Assembly (NCBI GenBank): GCA_948567375.1
Contig: OX419756.1
Span: 70,570,333-70,634,332, forward strand
From: Lunularia cruciata
Lineage: Eukaryota; Streptophyta; Marchantiopsida; Lunulariales; Lunulariaceae
Direction of reading: 5' to 3'
DNA: 64,000 nucleotides
The position numbers and the translations under genes are program-made. Shown here piece after piece: positions 38,730 through 51,312 of the stretch (the first letter of the stretch is position 1; every line of letters begins with the position of its first letter). The notes under the pieces are model-generated. The model did not search any database. It saw only the letters and a program-made list of their open reading frames with translations, and was not told the origin of the DNA.

Positions 38730-41700
38730 TTATTTAAATTTTGAATCAACTAAATAATCGTAAATTTCATCGGCTGACATCATATCTCTAGTATAGATAC
38801 TTGTTATGGCAAATAGAATCAACACAAAGACCACCTGCGCACTCATAATCCCGAAGTGGCTGATGGTTTGACCGATGTCTAACCAGCTACCAGTATTCCG
38901 TACCTGTTTCATACCAATTCGGTAGAGTGCAGGAATATTAGAAACAAATGTAATTTGCAGCTGGTTGCTTGAACAGGACATTTAAGTGTATAATTCGATC
39001 ATGGTTGAGTAATGATTGGAAACTTACGAGGAAGAAGAAGTGAATCGTCATTACGTCGGACAGCAGCAGGACAAGAAGGTAGCAACCAAATCTTGGAAGT
39101 GACAGCAGCCGTGTGACTGCACTGAATGCAGATCTGTAAACCCATTGAGAATACAGATTCAGCGCAGATAACCTTAATGGAACTCTCTTAAATCACATGA
39201 GATTGGTGCTCTGAAATCCAGCATAACGATCAAAGCTAGAGATGGCTCAAAGTGAAGATACATAAAGCGCAGTTAAACTATCAGGAACCCTCTTAAATCA
39301 CGTGAGATCGGTTCTCTGAACTCCAACATAACGACCAAACCTGGAGATGGCTCAAAGAGAAGATTCAGATGCCACGCGTGAAAGATAATTTGTTGCCAGC
39401 TGATGTGGGAAAAACTTACGTCACAAGAATGAATGGTATAAACACTTTGCATAGTAGTAAAGCTCCCATTACGAAGGGCTGCGTGTCAAAAACACATGAA
39501 TGGCCATCAGAATTAAACAGCCCAATGAATAAATGACATGGTTCTGCAACTTTAAGATATTGTAACACATAAAGATCTTCGTCAAAATGCAGTAGCTGAT
39601 CTTCAACACGATGGCGTAGTATTGCTCTCTTACATCAAAAACTGTTATGAAGCGGTAAACAGAAGATATTTCGAAACTTGCAACACTTGCAACATTTCCC
39701 GTGCCGAAGAACGCAACGTTGATGAGAATTAGCTGCAAAATCGCATGCTCAGACGTACTCAGTTAGTTCATCTATGGTGACAAATGCTTCTCCCGAATTC
39801 TCAGAGGGAAATATTGGCTTGAGATGACAGTAACCACAACATGGAAACAAATGTGGAGCTTCTTCAATTCAAACTGATGAGGTGGGAGAACGTACGAAGC
39901 ACAGTGCTACTCGAACATCTATTAGCTTCAAATGCGGTCTTCGTGTCTTTGAGTACTTCCCCTCCCCGTCATGCATTTGTAGAGTGTTGGCGTCAGCAGA
40001 GGGGGCGAACAGAGCAGCCGATTCCACAAGAGCCCATGACAGGAGTACCATAGCTAACGCAGTGTAAAAGAGAGCCTCATATCTGACATGACAACATTTC
40101 TGTACTATATCAGTCGAAGTGCTAGGGATATACGCAACTAAACATTCGAAAAGTTGGCTAAGGGAAAATAGAACGAGCAGCCATCGTAAAGTTCTATTTA
40201 TAGCATGAGAGATAGGCTAATAAAATCAGAAGAAAGACATGAGAGTCAAGGTAATCAGACCAAATGCAAAATAGCTATGCCAGCCATGCATGAGTAGTAA
40301 GCAAAACTAACCCGATGGAAAGAAGTAAGAAGGGAGGCGCAAATCCGAGATACATAGAGATGAGTCTTGTGAGCATGCTTCGAGGAGACCTCAAAGGCAG
40401 CAGCATAGAAGTTCCTGCACTTGAGAAAAATAAGGAATCAAACTATAATTCGCTTTCCTGTTTTTGACTCATCAAGAAAACACGTCAAGGTCTCCCTACG
40501 GAGATAGCAGAAGTTGAGTCAATTACTTTGAGAATAGACAAGAAAACGCACCAGCTATAGACCAATTTATAACTTGGTAGACCGCTGGCAGTTTCCTCTT
40601 ATTCTCTCTATGAGAGGTAGTGATCCAGACCATCATGGATGCAGCGACCACAAGCAACACCTGTGAAAGGCTCAAGAGCTAGCTCAGGTGGTGTGCTGGT
40701 AAGGGTTTGAGAAAACTTTTAATAAATGTACCAGCGACTGAAAACAATTTGCTTACACTACCATTGACTCAATATCTATCCTTGGATTGCGATTAACCAC
40801 AATAGGAACAGGAATTCGTAAGCAGATTACAACAATCGCGTTGTTGTTCTGACGCAGTTGCTTCACTTCGAGTCTGTGAAAGACACGCACACACCTGCAA
40901 AGAAAAGAGTATCCAGCTTTTGTCTGATCTGCGAGACCAACCACCGACTAGAGGTTTCCAGAAAGGCTTCTTCGCTGGTGTTGAGTCAATCAACCTGGCA
41001 AAAATTGCGAGAGCGACAACTGCCAAACCACTCCAAACCCTGCACAACACAATGAATTATCTCTGCCGCTAAGGATAACCAGAGATTAAATACTGTGTCG
41101 TGTGGTGCCCAACTAAGGATCCTCGATGCCCTTAACCAAAAAGTTGTTTATATCTTTTCTCATATGTATTGTAGCAGAGTCGATAAAATTATGAACTAAG
41201 GTCTCTACCAAAGTGAACTTGTTTCTCACGCAGCTAACTCTGCATTGCTTCAAAGTCCGTCTCTGAACATTGTAGACATCGGCATACAGAGAGGTACTTA
41301 CACAAGATAAGTATTGTCAGCTATTTGTACCGGCATAAGGGTGAACCCTGCAAGAAACCAACACGCTGACAACACAAATGCAGGTACCATGGAGAGGCCC
41401 GGGGTGTTCCATGAGACAACCACTGCGCCCATCACACCAGCAGCTAAAAACAGTGCTGTGTAAACTTCCCTCTGGAAGAAACTTTGAACCTGATTCAACA
41501 AAGTAGATTCCGCACGTCAGGTTTATACTGCTTTGTAATAAAACTTGGACACAAGATCACATGAGGGAGAGTATATTATGACCGAAGAAACAGGGTGAAG
41601 TTTGACAGATTGAAGGTTCCTTCGACGGTTGACTTCTAAGTTTTAGTTCTGAAATTCCCGGCTGTGAACTCTTGACTAGATTCATCCAGGTTCTTTAGAA

Positions 41701-44700
41701 ACTGACGCTAGCTTGCTTGGTTCATTTTCTCAATAGACTTTAGTAGCTAAACTCTGTAATGCATACTCCTATCACCTCGGCCACTAGAAGTGATAGGAGT
41801 ACACGAGATTCTGTCGAGGTCGTTGACTTTGAGCATATACTCTGTTCCATTCAAGAGCTCCTTGTGAGTAAACTACGGGATACTTGAGAGGAAGTTGAAG
41901 AAATAAGTTGATAAAAGTCATGACCTCAACTAGCTTTTACATTTTCTCTTACAGAAATTCTATGAAGAAATAGGATTATTGAAACTCACAGACCACAGTG
42001 AGTGAAACTTTAATACAAAACACCAAAAAACGAAAAAAATTAAAAAAAAGAAGACCAAGATAAAGATTAAGTGAACAGAGATGGAGAATGTGCTTACCAA
42101 GAGTTCAAGTATAAGGAGGGATATGCTGGCCAATCCAAACAACTTCGTGAACCACGATAGTTTGGTGGTGAGAACAATAGACATAACTTGACGTATACTG
42201 CTCCAATCACTCAAAACCTCGGTCCAGAAGAACAATGCCAAACCAATGTACACATGATACAGCGGTGGTGCCCGTTCCACTAGTAATGTAACGGAGCATA
42301 TTCCCATGACTGTTCCTCCTACAATTCGTATCTACAAGATCCATGTTAGAGTTAGATATGCCAACCGTAATTAGGGAGATCATGCAGCTTTCAGAAAAGG
42401 AATTATCTTGGTACACCACACACATGAGATAGAATTGTAGGAGCCGAAAGGAGAAGGTGAAAAGCACTGAAAGAATTCTGATCATACTTGTTTCCTGCGC
42501 CATGCAGATACTCGAGCGTTGCCTTTGCTTTGCTTAAGCGAGATTGACGCATATGTCTTCAGTACATGAAGAAGTATATAAAGCATCCAGCCCAGATATC
42601 CCGCCACGATGGTCGTCATCAGAAAGAGCCAATCATAAGTCTGAAAATAATGTAGCCCTGCTAGTGCTAGTTGAATAAGAGCGTGACCACCCTCTAAAGC
42701 AGATTCGTATTGCCCTAGAGCGATATCTCGTTCAACCTGCTCCAACAGACCTCTATAGTCTACCAAAGGTGGGAATTGCTTGAAGAAAAGCGAAGAGGCC
42801 TGCTTCAAATCTGCCATAAGTTTCGATTTGAGTCAAGAATAATCAAGTATATAACGTTATAAAATTGAAAACTGGAAAGCCAAGACAAGAAACTTTGGAG
42901 AGCATACGCTCTGGAACTCTAGAACTTAGCAAGGACTGGACCATCTATTTTGTTTAGGTTTCAAACCAACAAGCTTTACCCTAACACCAGAGTCTGCTGT
43001 TATTCGAGTTGAAACTTCTGGATAAACAACAAAATTGCAGAAAAAAGTCTACTATCGCCTCCTTGAGTACAAATCTACCTACTTGTCTATCATCACTTTG
43101 TAGTTGCCTTCACTTTACTTTAGTTTACTACATTTAGAAGGTGGATACCTGACTTCCGCAGAACTTGGTTCAATATTTGCTTGGCATTTGCAAAAACTGC
43201 TTCCGCTTCATCAACCTGACAGTGGTGGTCCGGAGTCATGTATAAGTTAATAAGAACTAGGAACTACAAACAACACTTTCACCTTGGTCATAGTCGCACG
43301 TAGTCAAAACAAAAGGCTACCAAAATTACTCAAACCCTACCACAATGCGTGGCGTTTTAGCTTGGTGATCCGCGGAGACAACATACATTAATTTCACACT
43401 GATTATAATGTCCTAATTGCAAACCACCGGCTCTGCTCTACTATGCAATAAGTTGAAAAGCAACCGACCTTTTCAAGAGCTAAGTACTCTGTTGGTACAA
43501 CACCTACGGAGTTCATTGGACATGGTAGTCCGAGAAGAGTGGACTGAAGTTCACATCAACATCGCACAAGGTGATTATCGTGTCGTCAGTACGCACTACT
43601 GGGAGAAGTCACAGGCATCATCAGAATGTGTCTTTATTACTATCGGACGTAAACATAAGCAGATTGGACACTTAAATCACCCACTCGACTATCATGGAAC
43701 TTACATAGGAACAGCTATTAATCAAAGGATTCACCGTCGGTTTGAAACACAATAACCATTTGAAAGGGCGGATATGATCTTACCATAAGTGGTGCAATAT
43801 CACCCTGATTGACGTCTAATCGTTCCAGACTCTTTAGACCCCATGCATCGGGAGTTTCCATGTTATGAGTGTGTTCATCGACGAACCTGAAGCTATCTCC
43901 TTTCTCATGCTGTGATTTTGCTTGACTTGGTTCTCTAACCCCAGCTCCCCAAGCAACCAACGGGGTCTCAGTATTGGCAGGGTCGCCATCACCATGACTT
44001 CCTGCAAGAAAAAGTTATCAACGCTTGAAAATGTAGCGAAAATTAAGAAGAAAGATATAGGATCCAGGAAGGACCCAGGCAACGCTCAAAACATGCGGAT
44101 CTCTCCCACAGCGCTCTTGAGTTTTAGGGGACTTTAATCATTCACCCATTCTCCTCAATTTATGCCACTCAAACTTCTTACCAATCTCAACTGACATGCG
44201 AGAAACTGTATCGGTAAACACGTAGCAACGTGATAATACCCACAAGTGCTGAGCAAGAATCGTAGCTCTGGAATCGTATGTGCGTTAGGACGAAATGCAA
44301 AACAGGATGAGGTTCGAGCATTCTCTAAACGCAACTTATTTCTACTATCATCGGCGAAAACTAGACTTCATCAAATCTCGATCATAATAATTTCTGGTTC
44401 GTATGTGCACACCTTTGTTACTCATTCCGTGATCTGCGGTGAAAACGTATGCAGTTCTTTTATCGGGGAAAATCTCTTCCATGACTTGAACGGTCTTTTC
44501 TATCCCTTTGTCCACGATACGAATATTGTTCAAGTATATCGGAGAGTAGGGACGATGCGCATGCCCATTCGTGTCACAACCAAGGAGATGGAGAAATACG
44601 ACTAAGCCATCACCTTCAACCTTTGCTTTCAAATCTGCTTCTGTTCTTGACCTATTGAGCAGGTCCTGGAATTTATGAAAAGCCCAATCGTCCAAGAAGG

Positions 44701-46165
44701 ATGCATCTGTTCCAAAAATTATTTTTCGATAATCAACCAGTATGGACATAGAGTGGCACCTATGTAAGACTCCTTGTAGAACATATCCTGACCAAGACTC
44801 CGCTTAAAACTGCAGGGTTATATCCCCACTAAAAGTAGAGAGATAGCTTGATCTTATCAGCATCTTATGACAGTGCTTATGAGAACAATGGCAATAAATC
44901 ATGTATATAATATGACATGCTCTGATGCTCAAGAGATGGCTAAGGTACCAACGACTCATCCAGACCAGCCACTTTTCCAGCATTACAATTAAGTTGTCGA
45001 CTAGCAACCCTATACTCAACACCCAAGGCTGACGAACGTCGATGCAATGGAGACAATAACGTTCATGAACACACCTGAGGCAAAGTCCTCAAATTCATGT
45101 GAATACGTCTCCCACTCCGTGTTGCTTAGTGCTCCGCAAAAGATTGGAACAATGTCTGGACTTCCGAATGATATGGTGTGCCTACTTCTGTTGAAAACAG
45201 AGTCAAACTCCACAGGATTTGCCTTCCAGCCTACAAATTTTTTATCAGATTATTGACAGCCGAGCCGAGGTTTAAGAGAACTGATTGACACAAAACGAGA
45301 ATATGAGCCAAATCAAAGTGTTAAATCTCAAAGAAGTCCAGGCAATTCTTGCTTATCGCAAATCTGAGGCTAAACTTCTCCAGTACATATTTCACGTTGA
45401 AGTAGGAGCAGCTGAAAGAAATCGTACCTTTGGTAACGGCACTAGGGTCTTCATAAAATCCAGCAATGATAGCGACGTGACCGGGTCGAGACTCGGTTGG
45501 AGGTCTTGCGTGTGAAACACCCCATCGACCTTTGTTATGCATAACATTGTGCAAAAAAGGAGCTCTTGGTTTACCATTCTCAAGTTCAAAGAACTTGTCT
45601 GCCCGCAAACCATCAGCTGAAATGAAAACACCGATCTCTCAGTTTCCTTTTACGATTTGCTGCAGGCTCACATTTTACGTTCGCTATTCATATCACAGCA
45701 CTTCTACTGCAGCTGCACAATATTCTACATAAGAAACTGAAATGCAAGAATATGTTATAGCTTTTCTCTGAGATATAAAGAACTCAGGATTCATTCTTGA
45801 CCCAAATTTCATTCAGACCTAAAGGAAACGGAGGAATTTTCGCGTGAGGTGAGACATCGACGTCGAGTACTTAGAGATCAGAATTTTCAGAAGAACTTAT
45901 TTTTAGTGATTACCAGTACTACGAAAAGTAAATATTAAAATTATCTGAGATCCTACTCAATGGCAGCTATCCTCAGCGGACAGGTGAAAAATTCATTACC
46001 GACAAACAGCACCAGACGTTTAGCCGGTGCATTGATCCGGGGTATTACAGGCTCCATGCCATGAATTATCGGAGTCTTGAAATATATATCGAATATGCTC
46101 AGCATGTAGGCAGAGTGCAGCAGCACACCGAGCGTCACCAATCCTACTTCTTTCCTTCCCGCCAT
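38730..46165 (-). CDS. PIGN: GPI ethanolamine phosphate transferase 1 (PIG-N/Mcd4)
   Basis: PIG-N, an ER multi-pass membrane enzyme, adds ethanolamine phosphate to the first mannose of the GPI-anchor precursor. Nineteen exons from the 5' side: 46165-46000, 45616-45428, 45230-45075, 44706-44413, 44001-43784, 43543-43469, 43215-43149, 42810-42488, 42331-42098, 41489-41302, 41039-40995, 40894-40762, 40660-40552, 40414-40312, 40082-39896, 39732-39634, 39478-39420, 39133-39028, 38903-38730. All are GT-AG and total 2925 nt (974 residues plus stop), a little longer than the human protein. Residues 8-28 form a signal-anchor. The alkaline-phosphatase-like lumenal domain has ADGLRAD (Asp57), [19 protein letters not shown] with the likely nucleophile Thr96, [14 protein letters not shown], and TADHGMS (Asp262, His263) followed by His271. 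The C-terminal half is a series of membrane helices, including [14 protein letters not shown] and [14 protein letters not shown]. All key residues are present; it appears intact. Confidence 0.96.
39181..39365. repeat. Tandem duplication (105 bp) in PIG-N intron 17
   Basis: Units start at 39181 and 39286. Both contain CTCTTAAATCAC(A/G)TGAGAT, then CTCTGAA-TCCA and GAGATGGCTCAAAG. It lies between exons 17 and 18 and does not touch a splice site. Confidence 0.85.
41765..41800. repeat. Perfect 11-bp inverted repeat in PIG-N intron 9
   Basis: ACTCCTATCAC (41765-41775) and GTGATAGGAGT (41790-41800) are exact reverse complements separated by 14 bases, so they could form a hairpin in DNA or in the unspliced RNA. 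Confidence 0.85.
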
Positions 46166-48930
46166 GTTTTCTCTGCTACTACTGCTTCGTCCTCATCCTT
46201 CAGCAGCCGATCCGATCTATGGATCGCTCGATAAACTAATCAACTCATCTCAAGTTCTCTCGTTCTTCGCTCAGAAACACTCTCACTCCCTCCGTCGGCC
46301 GCTCCATCAAATTGCATCTTCCATTCTTCACACTCCATCCATCCTAGTCAACGGAAGGGGACACTTTCTAGTCAAAATTACACGTGTCATTCAGCAACTT
46401 CCCGTGAGTCCTCAGATGCGATCAGTATCATGACTGTCGTCGTGATACCGATCCTAACTCCCAACCCCAACCCTAGTCTCGGAGCCGTGTTTCTAAGTAA
46501 ATACAACTAGTTGGGTGTCTATAAGATCCATGGGCTAGTATGTTTTATGAATCATGGCGATGTGTGAGAATAGATTTTCTAAAGCTAATATTACTTAGAT
46601 TTTTATTCTGGTCGAAATAAATTACTTAGTTATTCATTGAATTACTTAGTTAAAACCCGCACTGTTCCGAAATTCATAGGATTACTTAGTTATTTATGGT
46701 TTAATTTAGCTAATTATATAAGAACCTATCAAAAAGTTAATATCTGAAGATGGACCAACAGGATGAGATTCATATAGGAAGGGATATCTTCCATGTCATT
46801 ATTTATTTGTGCATAATTTAATAAAGTAAATAAATAATAAAATATCTTGACAGAATCTATATTTTTAAGTTGTACTTAAAGATGAGATCTTTACTATTTG
46901 TTGGAAATAATTAAGCTTACCATTTAGATTCTTATTGACAGCTACATCTAATAAGTAATAAATTTAGTATAGAGATGTATCTAAATAGGCTAGGGTGTAT
47001 ATGTATGCATTCTTAAATATACGTCAATGTAATATTTTTCTCTTTTAATTCTTAAGTCCAGAGAATAAGTTGAGAATATCTTAGATTTAAAGTATACTTC
47101 ATTGTAAAATAAAGTTTTTGTTATCTAAAATCATAGTATATTATTTATTTGGTACCTTGGAATAGCAAGACTAGGTAGGAAAAGTTTAAAAAATTACTAA
47201 ATGTTACAAAAGAAAATTTGATTTCTGACTTAAGTTTCATTCCATGACGTAATATATATGATTGAATATATTTTCTCTCTAGACTTATCATATATATTAG
47301 GAACTTGTTGTGGATGGCTAATATGCATCATATGATTCTAGAGTACTATTACTTTGTGTCCTAGAACTACTAAACTTCCACATGTTAAAGTCTGAAATAT
47401 TTACATTTTTCTTGTTATCCGGTGTGTGTCGATTTCACATCTATCTCTACTACTTAAATGCTTTGAACCTATCATTGAAATATACAGTTTGTTAATGTGG
47501 ATATGCAAAATAATTGTAGAAAATTAGAGACTTGAAATACTTTACTATACATGACATCCAAAGTTTATGATCTCATTTGTCTTTCTAATTTTAAAATTAT
47601 AAATTTATGGAAATGTAATAAATACTTTCTAATTCTATGTATACATCAAGATCTATGTTACCCGGAATTTCTTGTTACTACTTTTTTTTTTTTAGCTATT
47701 TGAACAAATGTGGAATCCAAAAATCTAATTGTCTGATTCCCATGCTAAGAAAATAGGAACTCTATGTGTACTTATAATTTTGTCTCCATAGTTCATTGTT
47801 TTCATATAAAAGCTCAGCGTACCGTATTACTATTTATTGAAATAAAATTCAATGTTGATAAATTTAAACACTCTGTTATTACTTATCTTTACTTTGGTTG
47901 AAAGTGTAATATAAGTAAGACCATTGGAAGATCATGGTTCTAAATGCGGATTTATTCCTCAACTTTGATTTTATTAGTTTAGAATTACAGAAAAATAATT
48001 TTCCGTTTACGTCTGCTTTACTCAGCTTGCATTGCTATAATACTGTGCTTCCTGATGCCATATAAAAAAAAAGAAGAACAAATATATCAAAGCACATAAT
48101 CAAAATATTTAAGCTAAATATGAAATTAACTAGAATATCCGCTATTTCCTGCGTAAATTCATTCTAATGTTCAACCTTTCTCGACGTTTCTTTAGTTATT
48201 TTCATAGATTTGTTGGTGTATACCTTTGTCCACTCTAGTCCTTGGAAAGTCTACGTCACCTCCGGATAGACTTTCCGTAGCCCCTAACTATATCCGTTAA
48301 CGGATATAGTTAACGGATTTACCATCTCAAACATGGAAAATTCGTTGTAACGTATCCCCCATAGACGGGAAAATATCAGTATTTTGTTCCCGCTTTTGAA
48401 GTTGAACTCCGCGATAAAAGTAGAAGACTTGGCATCAGATTCGGACTGATTATGCGCTGATTGATGATTGCAGGAATAACGTAAAAGGCGGGACTCAGAG
48501 TGCATGAATTTCATGCTCATTAACGTATCAATGCCAACTACCGTCATAAGGGAATTGAGAGAAAGAGCAGAGGAATTGGTGATTGTTAGAATCTGCAGGT
48601 AAGAATTCAGTGGCAGAAAGTACGGGTGAGTCAAGTGACTATCATGAGGACTAGTGGAGTGGAACGTCCATGGCGGGAGTAGCTCCGAAAATGAATAAAG
48701 GCAATGTACACCAGGACTCAAGTTCTCAGATAAGAGGGAGCGAGCCACTTGGATGTCACGACTACTACTCACGTGATAGAAATGGTGGCTGTCAGAGTTT
48801 TTCGTTCCGTGTGGAGGAGAAGAATTTTGAAAGAGTTTTAATTTCTAACGTCAATTGTTGTCTCAGTTTGAAGCGAGAAGGCGAGATTGGTAGTGCAGAG
48901 GGATAGAGAAATTGCAGGAGAGACACAACC
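46166..48930. other. Bidirectional spacer between PIG-N and the Sec14 gene
   Basis: The two genes point away from each other, so both promoters must lie here. 46166-46500 is relatively GC-rich and is the probable PIG-N promoter/5' UTR. 46500-48230 is very AT-rich with no coding signal. Two neighbouring inverted repeats lie at 48244-48312. 48650-48930 is the likely Sec14 5' UTR. No gene is recognised; the minus frame 48772-48284 looks like chance. Confidence 0.5.
48244..48312. repeat. Hairpin plus adjacent 28-bp perfect palindrome
   Basis: GGAAAGTCTA (48244-48253) and TAGACTTTCC (48267-48276) are exact inverted repeats with a 13-base loop. Eight bases later 48285-48312 is a perfect palindrome with half-site TAACTATATCCGTT. 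Both lie about 620-690 bp before the Sec14 start codon. Confidence 0.9.
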
Positions 48931-51312
48931 ATGGCAAACACCATTGCAATGGCCTTCTCTCCAGCAACAACAGCATGTGCCGGTGGTTTAACTGGAGACA
49001 GAACCTTGATTTGGAGTACGTTGGCGCGACCCGGGTCCACGACAATATGCCTACCAAACGCAATGCAGCACCAGTTGACTTCGACTTCCCTGTACCCTGC
49101 AGCTGCCAATCTGCATGCCTGGAGTCAAATAAACATAAGTGCGTTCTCGTTTTCATTGATAGGAGAGGTTGTATGTAATTTGTGAGTCTGAGAGCTTTCC
49201 TTGGTGAGGATAAGTACAATTTTGCAACACTTGATTCATTTCTGATTCGTCATTTGCAGCTGCAGAGTGATAAGGAAGATCATGCAACTGCTCTCTGTTG
49301 CTCACCTGATTTACATTCTGTTGACAGAACCGGCAAAATTAGTCTGCAGTGCTCTCAACTCGGTGGACCAGAAAGGTGCCTCTCTGGAAGATGGAGTCTT
49401 GGAAGCATTGCGAGAGTTAGTTGGCCAACTGGGTGGAGATGTTGAAGTGGGTCCATCGATCCTCAGAAATTTTTTTCCCGCACATGCTTAGTACACCTCC
49501 ATCCGAAGTAGGTGTGCACTAAAATTCTGACACTTCTCCTATGTGTTTGGGCATGAAGGATGCTGATGACATGGAACTGATGCGATTCCTGAAAGCAAGA
49601 TCCATGGACCTGGAGGTTGCGGCAGAAGCATTCATTACCCATAAGAAGTGGAGATCTGAGAATGTTCCAAACGGAAAATTTACCGAAGCTGATCTGCCTA
49701 CTGAGCTTGATGCAAAAAAGTTGTACTGGATACCCCAGGATATAAAGGGGCGTCCTGTACTGCTTACTCTTGGTCGGAACCATGTTTACAACAAGCAGGA
49801 CTTCGATGAATTTACGCGTAAGTGTTCATAGGCCAGTCTCAGGAGGGAGCTAGAGAGTTCTGTCACATACTCCCAGCATGTGGATTTTTTCTTACAACAT
49901 TTATTCCTTTCCAAGTAGAAAAATTTATGGAAAATGTGTAATGATGCTGCTTCTGAGTGGAATAGTCAACCCCTGCTGTTTACGAAGCTGCATGAACAAA
50001 GAACAAAGACCAGTCCGGAAATCAACTCGATTCAAGACCGGGAACTTCGAAAGAATCAAATTCCTTTGATTATCGAAAAGAGTGTAGGCTATCTCGTCTA
50101 GATGTGATTTGGTTCAGCCTCAACTAATGGGGTCTTTTGCCCAGATTGACTGAAAGTTCTGTACTTCGTCGGTCTGATAGGAACTCGGTATATGGAAATA
50201 TTGTTCACCTACTGTAAGCTTGGAATTTCCTGAAATGCTATTGGTAAAGATTTTGGACATGAAAGATCGCTCACTAATGTGTTTCTTCGTTGCAGGTGTC
50301 TTGGTTTATGCACTTGACAAATCTATTGCGAGGTGAATTTCTTGTCCTGGAAAGATCTCAGAGGACTTGGCCCGTGTTCTTGTCTGCTTTGGTGACCGTT
50401 TGTTTCTTATTTGGTTCAGATTCTTGATCTGTTTCCTTTCTCCTATTTCTAGCTGGTTCTGAGTTTGTCGGTAGCACTTCCATAGCGAACAGGTTATTGA
50501 CGACGACGATTTCTTCTTTCCCAGGGCACCTCCAACTACGCAAAATTTCCTAGCCATAGTCGACTTGAAAGGACTAGGTGTCAAAAACTTGGATTCCAAA
50601 TCCTTCATAGCTGCTTTTGAGTTGGTGGAGGTAAGGGCCGCCTTACATCCTCACCCTCAGTTGTTTTCAATCTGTCTCTCCAATCATTAAGATAGACTCC
50701 GTTTGGAGCTACAGGGCAACATCTTTCTGCATAATTCTAGCCATAAGTGGGAGTTTAGGGTCATGTAGAGAAATACCCCTTCAACATCTGCTTCAGATTT
50801 TTCATCATGCAACATTCTTCACCCCTACTATATTCACCCTCATGGTCGGCTCTAATCGTTGTGTCCTGCTTTATCTAGTGTAAGCAGTAGGGTTCTCTTG
50901 GTGCTCATGCTGTGGCTTTGCGTATCACGAAGATATGGAAGTGAGTTATTACTGCATCGTTATGTACAGAAACACTACCCCGACCGAATTGACAAAATAT
51001 TCATGATAAACGTGCCGTTCATCTTCAACGGCCTCTGGAAAGTTGTTAGTAGATTCATAGACGAAGGCACTAAAAGCAAGGTGGGTCTCAAAACCTCCAC
51101 TCTTGATTTCTTTCAAAAACGTTTTCTGCTAGGAGCTCACTCCAGTTGTCACTTCGCAAGTTGCATATTAACTTGCTCGTCTCCGTTGAATTCAGATAAT
51201 ATTCGTCGATAACAAGAAGCTGACTGAGACGCTGTTGACGGAAATAGAGCTCGAGTATCTACCTGCAGAATACGGGGGAAAAGCGGACCTATTACTTCTC
51301 CAAGATGCATGA
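48931..51312 (+). CDS. CRAL-TRIO / Sec14-like lipid-transfer protein, probably plastid-targeted
   Basis: Sec14-type proteins carry phosphoinositides or other lipids in a CRAL-TRIO pocket. Seven exons: 48931-49138, 49328-49446, 49559-49817, 50296-50332, 50525-50630, 50970-51080, 51196-51312, giving 957 nt (318 residues plus stop). Residues 1-70 are rich in Ser, Thr and Ala with almost no acidic residues (MANTIAMAFSPATTACAGG at the start), like a chloroplast transit peptide. The CRAL-TRIO N-domain is at about 110-145 (DMELMRFLKARSMDLEVAAE, KKWRSE). The lipid-binding domain is at about 160-305 (IKGRPVLLTLGRNH, FLAIVDLKGLGVKNLD, HYPDRIDKIFMINVPFIFNG, and the final EYLPAEYGGKADL). The exon 2 donor (49446 or 49440) and the exon 3 acceptor (49558) are weak, so the junction near residue 109 is the least certain part. 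Confidence 0.85.

Noticed and set aside
43417-43755. 112-codon plus-strand frame
   Set aside because: It is antisense to PIG-N exon 6 and its introns; the minus-strand exons explain the conservation.
48284-48772. 162-codon minus-strand frame upstream of the Sec14 gene
   Set aside because: It ends in the palindrome and shows no homology or splice context; probably chance in the 5' region of the Sec14 gene.
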